Assembly (NCBI GenBank): GCA_965153455.1
Contig: OZ234497.1
Location: forward strand, 6,572,001-6,636,000
Source of the DNA: Sphagnum compactum
Lineage: Eukaryota; Bryophyta; Sphagnopsida; Sphagnales
Direction: 5' to 3'
DNA: 64,000 bases
Shown one piece after another: positions 12,300-24,915 of this stretch. The notes below the pieces were generated by a model. That model saw nothing but the letters and a program-made list of their open reading frames with translations, did not search any database and was not told the origin of the DNA. Numbering within the stretch: position 1 is the stretch's first letter; each line of letters begins with the position of its first letter. Made by a program: the position numbers and the translations under genes.

Positions 12300-14640
12300 T
12301 CCACATTTAAATTTTCAAAACATTTTGTTTTTTCAATCAATTCATAGTTTTCATAAACCAAAGATTCTTTAGCTTTTAGGTATTATTTCATATTCTTATT
12401 TGACATACAATTCATGCATGGATCATCATGCCAATTTTTAACAAAATTTGTGATGATTTTGTCCAAGTTGTCCATTTGTAGGCGACATCATTACAAAGTT
12501 GTCAATACTCTAACAAGACTAAACACCCTATTTATTTCAATTTGTGACCCTGGAATGCCCATAATTTGTTTGGCCATAAATGCCACATTTGAAAATTGCC
12601 CTTTGTGGTTGCAACACCAAATAAAAGGATTTTCACATGTAGTAGAAGGTATGGCTAACCGCTTGAACAAAGATAATTTTCTAGTGATAACTGCTTGAGA
12701 AGACTCTTCAAAGAATGCTCCAACCCCAAATATGTTGCCTTCATCTTCATGTTCATCATCATGATTAGTAAATGTGCATGTTTAATATTAGGGTTTAAGG
12801 TTTCAAAACATTTAATGAAAAAGGGAATCATAACTTTCAAATCATATTTAAAAGCAAATCAAATTGCATTCCCATGTCCCACCAAATTTTCCACAATTCA
12901 TAATGATATGAATCGAAGATCCAACATTATGGCAAACACTGTTTTGAACATGGTCTAAATTAAATAACTAAAAAACTAGAGAAAATATTTTAGAACCTTC
13001 GCAACCTTTTATCGCATATTCTTTTGGAAGAGGAGTTATGAATCAAATGGGTTTAGAGCGTTTGTCCAATTTGAAACTTGCAACATTTCAACCATTTCAT
13101 ATTACAGTTTGTCAATTAATGTAATGATAGTAGTAAAAGCGTTAAATAACAACCAATGACCATGGGATTGATTCATAACACAAGCTATGAGCATAAGGTT
13201 CAAGGTAAAAATGACTACCTTTGCAACAACCCACATTTGGGCCTTTAAACCTCTTTGCTATTAATGATAGTCTTTTGCCTTTCATAACAAGTTTGAATTC
13301 CAAAGTTTTTTTAAACATGATGACTTCGGATGCAAATTTGGTTTTGACAAGGGTATTAAGTTTTTGAGGCAACATTCCACATTCAATACAAGCTTTCTCC
13401 TATTCTTACTTGCCTTTTTTGGATTTCTTTGTCCATGTAGTTGTCTTCTATATTATATCAACTTGTGCATCCTTCACACTAACTTACATTAAACCTTTAG
13501 AAATGTTGTCATCATTAGTAGCATACTAGCACACCTTAGACATCACATCATGTGCCCAAAACATTTACCTTTTTAAACCTTAAGAAACCTCAAAGGTTCA
13601 CAATTGATGATGGAACATAATGTGAATGCCATGGCTGTCAAATTGTTGCCCTCATCTTTCACAAATGCAATCACATGATGCAAGTAATGATTCAAGTTGA
13701 ATAACCATATTTTGAACTTTGGTTTCATGCATTTCAAATAAGTGCATAGTAACATGCATAGGGGTTCAAAATTCATTTAAAATTTTTATCACTAAGGCAA
13801 AAGTGTTCACACTGGCCCTAGACATTCAAAGATCACAACTATAGGAAATAGTGGGTATAGATGGAAGATTTGAAAGTACATGCAAATTGAAAGTTTTTTT
13901 ACCATTGCAAGAAGCACTTCATTCACAAGAATAGTTCAAGAAAAATTGAAACTCGGGGACATTGGCATAAAACTAACCTTCTTAGCCAAATGTTTTAATG
14001 GTGGAAAATGCTCAATAACCTTTGCAAATGTAAAACATTAAATCTTCAATAAACATTTGTTGATCATCATCTATCTCTTTGTAAGGTGTGTGGACCCAAA
14101 ATAAATGTGATAGTAGAATTTGAAAACATGGTCCTTTTCTTCCCCTACTATTGCACATGATTTACATCACCCATTGCTGCCTTTTTTGCAAGCTATAATT
14201 TTCTTTGAACAAATGATTTGGGATGCACAACATCAACATGAGTCTTCATGGGAGTAATCCCGTTAATTTCATTATATTTAATCAAGCCTTTTATCAAAAT
14301 AGAACTTTGGGACAAAAAATTACCTACTATTTTTTCCAATCTATAAACAATAGATCATAACACTTGTGGATTTTCAAGATCCACATGCAAATCATCATTC
14401 AAATAAAAAAACCTCAGCAATTGGAATTTTGATGGTGTGGTTTCCAAAATACAATTTGATTTTCTATAACAAATTGCAATACCTCAGTTTCTTGCAAATT
14501 CTCGATGTTTGAAGATGAAATGTTTGGGACCGCATCTTCACATGTAGGTGGTCCATCAACCCCACCAACGATTTCAACAATAAACAATTGTCTTATGTAA
14601 CCATGGTGCACATGAATTATATCCACTACACCTAGCCAGA
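12300..14640 (-). pseudogene. hAT-family transposase pseudogene
   Basis: Read on the minus strand from 14640 to 12300, broken frames follow a hAT transposase. A BED-finger-like N-terminus is at about 14290-14170 (NGITPMKTHVDVVHPKSF). The middle has HVIAFVKDEGNNLTAMA near 13690-13630, and TKFASEVIMFKKTLEFK near 13345-13280. The C-terminal hATC dimerisation block lies at about 12620-12530 (NVAFMAKQIMGIPGSQIEI, then RVFSL), followed by DNLDKIITNFVKNWHDDP near 12480-12425. Family knowledge: hAT transposases are DDE-type cut-and-paste enzymes, and hATC is their most conserved part. Many stops and frameshifts make this copy dead. No terminal inverted repeats were identified. Confidence 0.85.
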
Positions 14641-15029
14641 AAATTGTTGAGTTCCAAAACCTTCAAGTTGACCCAATAAATTGTTGAGTTTTAAAACCTT
14701 GAAGTTTAACTTACAAGGAAATGGAAAGTGATCTGTAAATAACAAATGCAACTTTGACAAGTTGTATGAAAGCACAAAACATGAAACGTTGTGCAAAAAA
14801 TGGAAAGAAGATTTTTTAAATCCCAACCTATCCCAAAAGGGCCAACATTTGAACCTTGGAATACCAAATGTGAATTTTGAAAAGTTGCAATTACTGAAAA
14901 ATTGAGTTCAAGATTTTGATTTTCGAGTTCCAACCTTTTTTTCTTCTCTACTCTTCCACATTCAAGATTGACAATTAGATTGACAACCCAACATTTAGAC
15001 ACAAACTTCAGATGTTCATACACATACTT

Positions 15030-15400
15030 TAATCCTTAGACATTCAAACACACTACACAAACCTTAGACCTTTGATGTTTAGACACATAACTCAGACTTT
15101 AGGCGTTTAGACATAGACCTCAAACCTCAAACCTTTAAACACATACCTCAAACCTCAAACACTCAAACATAAACTTTAGACACCCAAAGCTTAAAGTTCA
15201 AACCTCACACCTTAAACACTTAAACTTTCAATGTTTAGACCAAACCTCATACCTCAAATGTTTAGATTTTCAAACACTCAAACCTTCAACATTCAAACCT
15301 TGGACTTCAAACACTTATACTTAAAGCTCACACCTCAAATTTTACACACTTAAACAGTAAACTTTAACGTTCAAAGCTCGAAGCTTAAAAACCTCAGATG
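15030..15400 (+). repeat. Degenerate short-period tract (CCTCAAAC / CTTTAGACA words)
   Basis: About 370 bp are built almost entirely from variants of ACCTCAAAC, CCTTTAGACA and ACACTTAAAC, with a rough period of 7-15 bp. Some stretches resemble a degenerate CCCTAAA telomere heptamer, but no clean telomere unit is present. Probably an old simple-sequence expansion. Confidence 0.7.
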
Positions 15401-16548
15401 TTTAAACACACAAAGAAAGTTTGTAGGAGGGGTGAAACTTTTAATGCTATTTCTACAAAACTTTGATGTGACATAAAGGAGACCAAGGGACAAGGGAACA
15501 AGGGAAGCTTGAACACCCCAAACTTACCAAGGATATGCATATCTAGATGTACATACTCGAACTGTAAACACCATATCGAGGACATGTATAACATAACTAT
15601 GCATATTCGAGATCTCATAAAAACATAACAACAAATACAAATAATGAAAAAACCTAGGTTTGCTTATAAGTATATGAATAAGGATATATGAAATGATTTA
15701 CTTAAGCTGGTTACCAATAGTTCCAAATATGGGAAATGGGCAGAATTCGAATATGAATAGTTGCTAATCATGGCATTATGCATGTTGATAACCAACCGCT
15801 TAACTATATCTAACCAACATTAGTGTATATCTATTATTGGAAATCTCATTAAACTTGAATTTAAGGATTGTAGATTATTTGTGTGCACCAAAGAATGTCC
15901 TTTTGATTTACATTGTCATTTTGCAATAATCATAATAACACTAGTAATAATCATAGTCCATGACATGTTGAAAATCTAAACTTGGCATCAAAAAATTATC
16001 ATTGATATCTTTTTGTGCCATCTTATAAACATCAATTTGGAAACTAAATAGAATCCAACACATATAAAGTTAGTTTTAAAAGATTATGTACATAATCTAT
16101 TGTGTTATTAGATCCTTTGTTGGCCTTGCCTCGGTAGGCAAGGATATTGTGTTTAAATTCATTATAAAATATAATAGCTTAAGGGATTTTGGCACCCAGG
16201 TAATAGGTCTAATTTTATTTGAAGAATTTTGAAAAGTGATATTTTGGTTTGTGTTGAAACTTGAAATTAGCTATAGAGTTATAATATCTTGAAAGATTTT
16301 GGTGGTTTCTTTTCGAGGATTTTTTGAAGATTATATTTTTGCATGGTGAAATATTTGAGTTTCCATAATTCTTCTTTTGCCTTAAGATACTTTTTTAATG
16401 TAAATGGCAAGGCCATAGTTTGACACACCTCTTGTTAACTTCTAGCAAATGTTTAATTCATATAGTTAGGTTTTGTAGTTATATTGTATATGATGACTTA
16501 GAAAAATAGGAAAATAGATCTTTGCTTTGCTTAGGTTTGGGGTTATGA

Positions 16549-16552
<4 letters not shown>

Positions 16553-16586
<34 letters not shown>
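16553..16586. repeat. (TA)17 microsatellite
   Basis: Uninterrupted TA dinucleotides for 34 bases, about 790 bp upstream of the LHCA2 start codon. Confidence 0.95.
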
Positions 16587-16590
<4 letters not shown>

Positions 16591-16984
16591 TCTTTTTGCT
16601 TTTTCTTTTTAACTTTCTTTTAGTGTTTTGAACATGGACAATTTCCTTTAGTGTGGTTTTGTTAAAAGACTATTGCATTTAACTACACACCCTTTAATTA
16701 AAAGAAATAATATTGATCACAGCATGCCTATTGGGAAGGATATTAGTATTAGTGTGAATGAAACCTATTAAAATGTAGCAATTTGCAATTGTTTTCCATC
16801 ACTTAGTCATGTACCAATTTGCAACTTTTGAATTATCTAAGTATAACCGGTATACCTAAGTTTTTTCCATTACTTATTCATGTACCGATTTGCAATTTTT
16901 GAATTATCTATGTATTATCAGCATTACGAAGTACCTAATTAATTACACAAGACAATAGTTTTAGGACCTTAATTTGGAACCCCA

Positions 16985-17372
16985 CTTAGGCCCCCCACCC
17001 CCATCTGTCCTCCTCCCCTTCCCCGCACCCCAACCCCACCCCTCTCTCCCAAACGAGAGAAGTGTTGGAGTGTGATTGGGTTTGGGACCTGGAACGAAAG
17101 CCACAGAATGGTGAATAGACCAATGAGCGACGCCGTAGCCACTCCTGGCCAATCAGTTTGCCTGTCACCCTATCCCACAATATCACCCCAAAAAACCCGA
17201 AAAAAAGAAAAAGAAAAGAATCGGCACCTGGGTGTGTTTCTCTCTTCCTATCTCTCTTGCGTTGAGTGCCGCTCGCTGCACTCGTGCGTCTTCTCTCTCT
17301 CTCTCGCTCACTGCCCCCTCCTCTTCTCTCACTCTCTTGCACGGTCTCTTTGTTGCTGTTTGAGCGGAAGAC
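16985..17372 (+). promoter_or_regulatory. LHCA2 promoter and CT-rich 5' leader
   Basis: Base composition shifts abruptly from AT-rich to a C-rich tract at 16985-17050, then a mixed region with two CCAAT boxes on the plus strand (17120-17124 and 17149-17153). From about 17238 to 17350 the sequence is strongly pyrimidine-rich (TCTCTC runs), as in many plant leaders of photosynthesis genes. No convincing TATA box was seen, and the transcription start is not determined. Confidence 0.55.
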
Positions 17373-19336
17373 ATGGCGTCTGCGGTGTGTGCTTCTTCTG
17401 GCATTGCTGCTGCCACAATCGCAGCAGCTTCCACCAGGTATTTTGGTGAAGAAATGAAACAAATTTCTGATTTTTTGGGCGGCTTTTTTCCCGACTTAAT
17501 GTTTCTGTTTTCTTTTCTCTTGTTTTTGTGCTGTTGTTGCAATGGCAGTTATGATGTCTTTGCTGTTTAAGGTATGCGGGTTTTTGGAGCTTGTTTTGGA
17601 CTTATGTTATCGGATTATAAAGGTCTCGTGTTTGAAGAGCTTGATGAGATTCTTCTTATCGGCTGTTGTTTCGAGTGCTAATGCTTTCGGGGGTTCTTTG
17701 GAAGTGAAATTGGGAGGGAGTGATTGTAAGAACTGGAGTTTTTTTCTTTTTTCTCTTGTCTTATTGATTGTCGTAGGGGGAACTTGAGTGGCTTTGTTGT
17801 CGTTGTTGTTTGTTGCTGTGCAGTGCTCATAAGGTAGTGAGCAATGTAGGGACCCTGAAGGCGTCGTTTCTCTCTGGTCGTGCTCTGCGGCAGTCAAGGC
17901 TGGCGTCGGCAGCTGCTAAAGGATCCATGACCGTGAATGCAGTAGCAGTATCCCCCCAGGACAGGCCGTTGTGGTTCCCCGGGAGCACTCCCCCCGCCTG
18001 GCTCGATGGCAGGTAGGTTTACAAGGCTCATTTCCTCTTGATCTTTGGACGTCCTCATTTGAAAAAGGTCTGACAAATTTGAAATACTGATATGCTTCAA
18101 TTATCTAATAGTGATTGTCCTTTTATCATCAGTTGTGTCAATTCAGAGCTTCGGCCCATGCAGCAGCCATTGCTACTGCTTGCTGTACTTCTAGAAGGCA
18201 TACTTCTAAGGTCATTTTGAATCTGGAATTTTTTCTAATGCCCCTTTCTTCACGAGTCTGTCACCTTTTCACTTGGAGTCATCTCGACTTGATAGATCCT
18301 AAGTTCTTTCTGGGGCTTGATATTGCAGTTTACCTGGAGACTTTGGTTTTGATCCTCTTGGCCTTGGTAAGCATCCCTAATTTCAGTTTGACACATGCTG
18401 GACTAAATTCTACTTAATTTTTCATTTCTTAACAGGAAAAGAATCTAAGCAAACCGATAGAACTACTGTATCAAATCACAATGAGAGGTCATGTACCATA
18501 GCAGGCACTCACAAAATCTTCAAACAGCTCTAAGTCTGTTCTGTGTTTTTGTCTTTTTGTGGTTCTTAGAGAATGCAGGTAATTTTGGGCTTGAATCAGC
18601 TGAATTTTATGCTCTGGATTGATGTCCATCTAGTACTGATGCTCATGTTCCTTATTAATTGCAGGATCTGAGCCTGAGTTGCTCAAATGGTTTGTGCAAT
18701 CTGAGATTGTGCACAGCCGGTGGGCTATGCTTGGAGCAGCTGGTATCTTCATTCCAGAGGCCCTCACAAAGGCAGGAATTCTCAACACTCCATCATGGTT
18801 CACTGCAGGAGAGGCTACATACTTCACTGATTCTACAACACTCTTTGTGGTGGAGCTTATTCTTTTTGCATGGGCTGAAGGAAGGAGATGGGCTGACATC
18901 CTGAAGCCTGGCTCTGTCAACACTGACCCAATATTCCCCAACAACAAGCTCACCGGTACAGATGTTGGTTACCCAGGGGGCTTATGGTTTGATCCCCTAG
19001 GCTGGGGCTCAGCATCACCTGAGAAGGTCAAGGATCTGAGGACCAGGGAGATCAAGAATGGAAGGTTAGCAATGCTGGCAGTGTTGGGTGCTGCATTCCA
19101 GGCTTTGTATACAGGCACTGGTCCTATTGACAATTTGCTGGCTCACCTTGCTGACCCAGGGCACAACACCATCTTTGCAGTGAGTCAACTTTCTTCTCTC
19201 TTCTGTTGATGTAACAACACATATTTTATATCTCATGCTCTCAGTTTTGTGTGTATGTTATCGACTAAATATATTTTCCCTCTCAGTTGTTTTGCTAATT
19301 CTTGGTTTGTTTCATATGCAGGCATTCGGAAAGTAA
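17373..19336 (+). CDS. LHCA2: Photosystem I light-harvesting chlorophyll a/b protein Lhca2 (5 exons)
   Basis: Exons 17373-17437, 17824-18012, 18329-18366, 18665-19179 and 19322-19336, all with GT...AG introns and matching phases, give 273 aa. Residues 1 to about 70 are a Ser/Ala-rich plastid transit peptide. The mature part begins near [18 protein letters not shown] and has the LHC fold. Helix B is [10 protein letters not shown] (Glu111, His114, Arg116), helix C centres on [15 protein letters not shown] (Glu161), and helix A is [10 protein letters not shown] (Glu226, Asn229, Arg231), with Gln243 and His258/His264 as likely further chlorophyll ligands. The stretch [18 protein letters not shown] and the TIFAAFGK end are characteristic of Lhca2. 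His114 at the position that is Asn in the red-shifted Lhca3/Lhca4 supports Lhca2. Known role: part of the LHCI belt that passes excitation to PSI in the thylakoid membrane. The last exon codes for only four residues and the stop. Confidence 0.95.
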
Positions 19337-19800
19337 GCCTCATCTGTTGACAAGATCAAGACAGAAGTTCTTTTTTCATGTAAACTTCAAATTGTATGAT
19401 GAATCTAAATTGCTGTGCTTGGACGATGTTGCTGTTGGAGTCTCACTACGTGTGCATACTTTCCATCTCTTGCAAAGTTGTATTGCCTGTCATCTACCAG
19501 ACCTCACGATCTAAGCATTTTCAAAGCTTTTCCTTACATGTTTTTTCTCTTGGAATATTCCTCTGAATCTCGGAAGTTCCCTTTCAGCAATTGTGGATAT
19601 GGTAAAAATGTTAGCTTCAGAATGGTTAGCTCTGCCAATCGTTCCACAAGAAACTTCTACTGTGTATTCACAGTTCACTCAGTAGCATGCCATACTGTCA
19701 GCAAAAGTCTCATCGAAGACTCTCCCCTCTTGGAAGCAGGGATCAAAATTCTGACCACATGGTTTTTCTCCACCAGAGATTGTGTTTTTAATTAATACAA
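19337..19800 (+). other. Probable LHCA2 3' untranslated region
   Basis: The sequence after the stop keeps the balanced composition of the gene for about 460 bases (to AATTAATACAATCAA near 19790) before returning to AT-rich DNA. ORFs in this stretch have no coding character. The poly(A) site is not determined. Confidence 0.4.
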
Positions 19801-22800
19801 TCAAATCACAATTGCTTGCCATTCAATGAATGACAAGCAAAGAGCAGAGGTTGGAATGGTAAGCAAAAAGATAAGAAGAGTCCAAGCTTGAAGCAGTTGA
19901 GAATCAAGATTTCAATGCATGGCTATTGCCAAGTTGATTGTACTATAAAACAGCCAAGTCAAAGATTGCAGTGGAAGCAAATGCATTCAAGATTTTCAGT
20001 GTTACTATCAATGCAGCAAACTTGGAAACCTTTCTTGGAATACAAAGATGAGAGCCCAAAAGAGGAGACAAGAAAAAGATGAGAATTTACATTTTGTGAC
20101 CTGTGAGTATCACAGGAAGAAGAATTTGATGAAGCAAAATTTTGCTTGCAGTAGCAGTGATTTGTTCTGTGAAGTAATGCACTAAAGATCTGAGGCTTTG
20201 GAAAATAGTTCTTCACTCACAGGAGTTCTTCACCTATGACATGAGAACAGGGTCTAAGTCATCTTATGTGTGTAACAATATCCTTGAGTTCAAAATATAG
20301 AACAAACAAGTTGTCAGTTTGTCACAATGTGCTTGTGTCTTGCATCCTTGAATGAGAATGAGATGGAGGGTCCCTGGTTGGTGGGAGGGGAAGGCAACAT
20401 ATGAGAAAATAATTCATTCTCAATACAACATAATTCCGAAATTTTTCTACTTTCATTTCTGATTTGTTCCTGAATTTGGCTGAAGTCCTCCTGTTGATGA
20501 TTGCAAGACCATCTACTTCACAACATTGGAGAAAGAAATCCTGATTCTAATTTTAGGTGAAGATCTAGTTAAAATATTAATTTTTGAAGGAAAGTAAAAA
20601 CAAATTCCTCATTGTGTAGTGGCTTCACTCCTTACACCAAATTCAACTTTCAAATTAGCAATAGTTTCAAATACGAAATGTTGAATGAAGTTATCAAAAA
20701 TTCAACTCAATCGATGATAACAAGTACAACACTTGGTGAACATTCCTTAGTAAAATTTATTTGAAACAAGAAATGTGAGTTGTAATGTACAATTTCCCAA
20801 GGGATAGTTGGATCGCACCATAGTCACCCAATAGGCATGTGATCACATGAAATATGTGTGAAAACAATTTATACATATCAACTTTAATATGGGCATTTTA
20901 AGTATGAAATGATTGTAATGGAATAATATTTTTATTAGGTGTATTTAAACTAAAGTAATTATTTTAGTGACATGTTTTTTATATGTGCAATGTTTTATTT
21001 CTGTGGCGAATTTTTGCAACCTAGCAATAAATCAAAGGGCTGGCAAATCCAACAAAAGGTTCTTTGGGAATTTTTTTTAAAAATCACCATATCTTGAAAA
21101 AAAAAGTTTAAAAATTTGCCAGATTTAGATAGTGTGTTCTTGCAAGTTGCCAAAATAAGGCAAGAGTCTAAAAAATCTACTTGTCCACTAGGATAGTCGG
21201 TATTTATTGCTAATTGATGTTTTGGATCCTAGCTACTGCATCTACTTGACGAATTTGAAAGAAAAAACTTTAGATATGTGTGACAATAATGTAATTTGGA
21301 ATATGATGTTTGAATTTTAGTTAGAAACATATACATTTTGGACTTACATGTTGAAATTAAGAAAATATTTTTTCTAAACATTTTGCACCTACATATATAC
21401 ATTTTTTTATCAATAAAAATATTGAATGAAATGTGAAAAAAATAGGTGTGGGCAACATATTTCAAATTTGAATTTTGAAATAATATTGTTGTAGTTTCAG
21501 TCTGCTAGGAAATTGCGAGGAATAAAATAATTTGGAGGAAGATTTCCAAATTTATCTTTAAGTTGATTCAATTTATGATTTTAAAAAACATGACATATGT
21601 GGTGTTAAGTGTGAAAGCTTTTTTCATGTCAATGATAACTTTTGTAAAAATTGTTGCACCTTGTGATTTGCGGTTAGTCATAGCATATGCTAGTATTATT
21701 GGAAACAATGCTTTAAAATAATATCTATCATATGTATATTTGTGTGGGAAGTAAGGAACATTTTTTTAAAATCATTTTGTGGAGTTATTTGCTAGTTGAA
21801 CTTATATTTTTAGCTATAACATTGTTTTGAAGATAAAAAATGATAACTGTGATAGTTGTAATTACACCATTTACCCTCTTTTTGGTATGGTAACATTTTT
21901 TTGTGAACATGACCAGTGCACCTATAACAATGTTGTTTATGTGGTTAAAAGACTTGTCATTTAACCATGGTTCAATGTGTTTAATATTAGTAGCATTTGT
22001 GTTTATTTTTACTTGGTATATTTCTGTGATTGAAAATTGTTTGTGTAACATAATGTTATTTCATGTGTACAAAATAATTGTTGTATTTGCATCCATTTCA
22101 AAATCTATATTTTTTAATTTATAAAAAATTGTGGTAAAATTGTTTGAATTTCGTCAGTTGTTAATTTTCTTTCTTGTATGATGGTGAAAAATTGTAAGTA
22201 TTTAGGATCTGTAGCATGACACATGGCAATGGATACAAAATGTTGTTTAATTACTTTCCAATATGGGGTAGATTTAATGTGGCAACTTTTGCATTTTTTT
22301 TTATTGTTTCGAATATTATGAACAAATCGGTGGTAGTTGGGCAAGGTCTCCAACAAGAGTACAAGCTTTGTTTCAAATGGAGATATGTTTTCAAGATGCA
22401 TTGATCGTTTAAATTGTTATTCAACTTCACACAACATGTCATTGGTCATCATTCACATTTCGTCAATGTTTATAACATGTGCATTCTTAAAACGTTCTAT
22501 AACATTATTAGGTTTAGGAAGGATGGACAAATATCCTTGTGTTGGAATTCGAAATAGAATTTTGAGATTTTTTCTTTGAAGGTGGGTTTCCAAAAACTTC
22601 TTTTATCAAAGAATTTTGAGTGTAGAGGTGTTTGACTTGTGAAGATTCCTAAAGCTTGTGTTTTTAAATACTTCATGTTTTATCCTATTTGTGTTTTCAA
22701 TATTTGTAACATATTATTTATTCCAACAAAGATTTAGATCAATGTTGGGTGGTTTTCGGGTTTTTTTAAAACTCATTGAAGTTGGGTTTCAAAATTGTTT

Positions 22801-23850
22801 ATTAGACTCACCCTGATTCTTTAATTTATTTTTAAATTATGTTTGAAAAGCCTCAAATAGGTTTTCAAAATTTTGAAAAAAATTATTTTCATCTAGGTTT
22901 CAAAGTGTTGAGTCTCACACATTTTAGACTTGCATGTATCAAAAGGTGGTTCTCACAAATGAACATTAAGGGGGTGAAACTTTGAAAACCATCAAGTGAT
23001 AAATTGAGTTTCATTTGGTCTTTATTTCCCGAATGCCTCCAATGATGTTACAGATATTTTCATTGCTCTTACTTGTACAAATAATATAGTTACTCTCAAA
23101 CCTTGTGCATTAAATGCTGAATTTCAACATTTCATAATGAAATTTAATAAAATTTCCTTACTTTGCAAGTACCATTGAAAGAGGGGATAGTGATGAAAGG
23201 AGGCCTATCTTTTCCTTTTTCTTGAATCCTTCCATTATTGATACATAAAGTTTCATTTCTTTTACTTGTACAACTATTATAATTATTCTCGAATCTTGTG
23301 CATTAAATGTTGAATTTTAGCATTTCATATTGAGATTTAATATATTTTTTAAAGTGACGATTGAATATAATAAAATACTAAGAAGATTTTAAAACCTTTT
23401 TTAATACCCAAATAGGGTATCAACTTTAAAATAATTAAAACAAAGGTTTCAAAGGATTAGTTCTTAGTCAAATGAAGACCAGTGAATGGGTTTGAAACAG
23501 AGTATGACCTTAGGTTATACCTTGAAGTATTCAACTTGAAACCCAACTTGAAACCATGCCCAATTTTTAATCATTTTCTCATATTGTCAAACATTAGTTT
23601 AAATGCGGATTGGATATTATTTATCATACCAAATGGACTCGGTGGCCACTCGCCAAGGTTGTTGGTTATTGCATATTGTTGCATGATTATGATACTCCTA
23701 TTTACTATTGCAAGTTTATTAACCTTTGTAAAATAGGAATTACAAGTTTATTTATATATTTTAGTTCTATTTCCATGGTCATCCTTTCACCCCAAAGTTA
23801 GGAACTCATGAAAAATGTAAATTTACTTTGTGAATTTATTGATATTTAAA
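19800..23850. other. Intergenic DNA, nothing recognised
   Basis: Read on both strands. The first 600 bases have a gene-like composition but no identifiable protein; the rest is AT-rich. ORFs at 21785-22600 and 23482-23800 show no recognisable domain. Confidence 0.4.
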
Positions 23851-23852
23851 AT

Positions 23853-24744
23853 ATGAGGCAAAATATTACAACCCTTTTAAAAGAAGTATTGTGTGCGACA
23901 AAAGCATTCAAAATTCATCACAACATATTTTGCACAACACATAATATTGATCTTTCTATAGTTTTGCATCTTTCACGATGCCAATGTGGTTATACCATCA
24001 ATGATTTGGACATCCATTTGTTATGTTGCCCATGCAGGAGTGAACGCATTATAGCCCATGATACGTTTTAAGATACTGTTGGAGCTATCACATCGAAGAA
24101 TGGAACTCACGTACAAAGAGAAGTTTTTCACCTTTTCCTTCACCACACATGAAGACGAGTGGATATTGTCATCACTAGAGACATTTTTTGAACCTTGGCA
24201 GACGTTGTCATTATCAATCTGACTCATACAAATTTGGTGTAACAATAACGACATGCAATGACAATTATTGCTCAAAACAAGGCACGATCCTACATAGAGC
24301 GAACACTAAGAAATGATTTCATTTCGCCATAGAAACCTACGGTTGTCTCCATCCTCGTTTTGATTCCTTTTTAACTTCTTGTGTACAATTTGATTGTATA
24401 ATTCGCTATTAGCAGACTTCTTTGGTACTTTCGATGCTTATATCTCATTATAAGCAACGAATGTCAATAGTTTTATAGCGTGCGCGAGCAATCATGATTC
24501 TTTGATGCTTATATTTCATTGTAGGCAATGAATGTAAATAGCCTTACAGTGTACGCAAACCGTCATGATTCTTCAATGCTTATATCTTTATTAGCAATGA
24601 GTGTCAATACCCTTACAACATGCGCAAGCCATCACAATTCTTCAATGGGTTGCCATGCAGAGTCATAATCCTTCATTTCTTCCACATATACCAGCGGGTG
24701 CACCTCCATCACTAGCTGATTTGTGGCATAGGATGCCCTTTTAA
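23853..24744 (+). pseudogene. LINE-type non-LTR retrotransposon, C-terminal remnant
   Basis: Plus-strand frames read the C-terminal tail of a plant LINE reverse transcriptase. There is a zinc-knuckle-like block CQCGYTINDLDIHLLCCPC followed by RSERIIAHDTF (23979-24070), then ITSKNGTHVQREVFHLF, RRVDIVITRDIF, NKARSYIERTLRNDF (about 24275-24320) and the closing LPHIPAGAPPSLADLWHRMPF before TAA at 24742-24744. Stops and frameshifts interrupt it repeatedly. The tail carries an internal 71-bp expansion, listed separately. The reverse transcriptase core is not recognisable upstream, which fits 5' truncation or decay. Confidence 0.65.
24433..24650 (+). repeat. 71-bp tandem triplication inside the LINE tail
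   Basis: The phrase ATGCTTATATCTCATTATAA begins at 24434, 24505 and 24576, with a further degenerate restart near 24645. The 71-bp unit covers the LINE peptide around SMLISHYKQRMSIAL-like sequence. Because 71 is not a multiple of three, the expansion must post-date loss of coding function. Confidence 0.85.
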
Positions 24745-24794
24745 CATTACATCTTCCACTTCATTACTACTATTTTGATGGTCTTGGTTGTCCT

Positions 24795-24915
24795 CCATGT
24801 GTTTACATTTGCATTAACATGCCTTGTACTTTTGAGGATGGAAATTTTTCCTTTCATGTGCTTACATTTGCATTGACATGCCTTGTACTTTTTGTGGATG
24901 GATTTCCATCCTCGT
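24795..24915 (+). repeat. Direct duplication of about 58 bp
   Basis: TTTACATTTGCATTAACATG with its CCTTGTACTTTTGAGGATGG tail (from about 24802) is repeated as TTACATTTGCATTGACATGC with TTGTACTTTTTGTGGATGG (from about 24862). The copies differ by a few substitutions. Confidence 0.75.

Larger units (their letters stand above)
14640..16950. other. Intergenic DNA between the hAT remnant and LHCA2
   Basis: Holds a degenerate CCTCAAAC-type tract (15030-15400) and a (TA)n microsatellite (16553-16586), each listed separately. No gene was recognised in the remainder. Confidence 0.4.

Noticed and set aside
12414-12958. Plus-strand ORFs at 12414-12698 and 12695-12958
   Set aside because: They are antisense shadows of the hAT transposase remnant, which gives a clear hATC block on the minus strand.
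16961-17570. Several overlapping ORFs of 63-158 codons on both strands around the LHCA2 start
   Set aside because: They come from the low-complexity C-rich and CT-rich promoter and leader; they lack domains and conflict with the well-supported LHCA2 exon 1.
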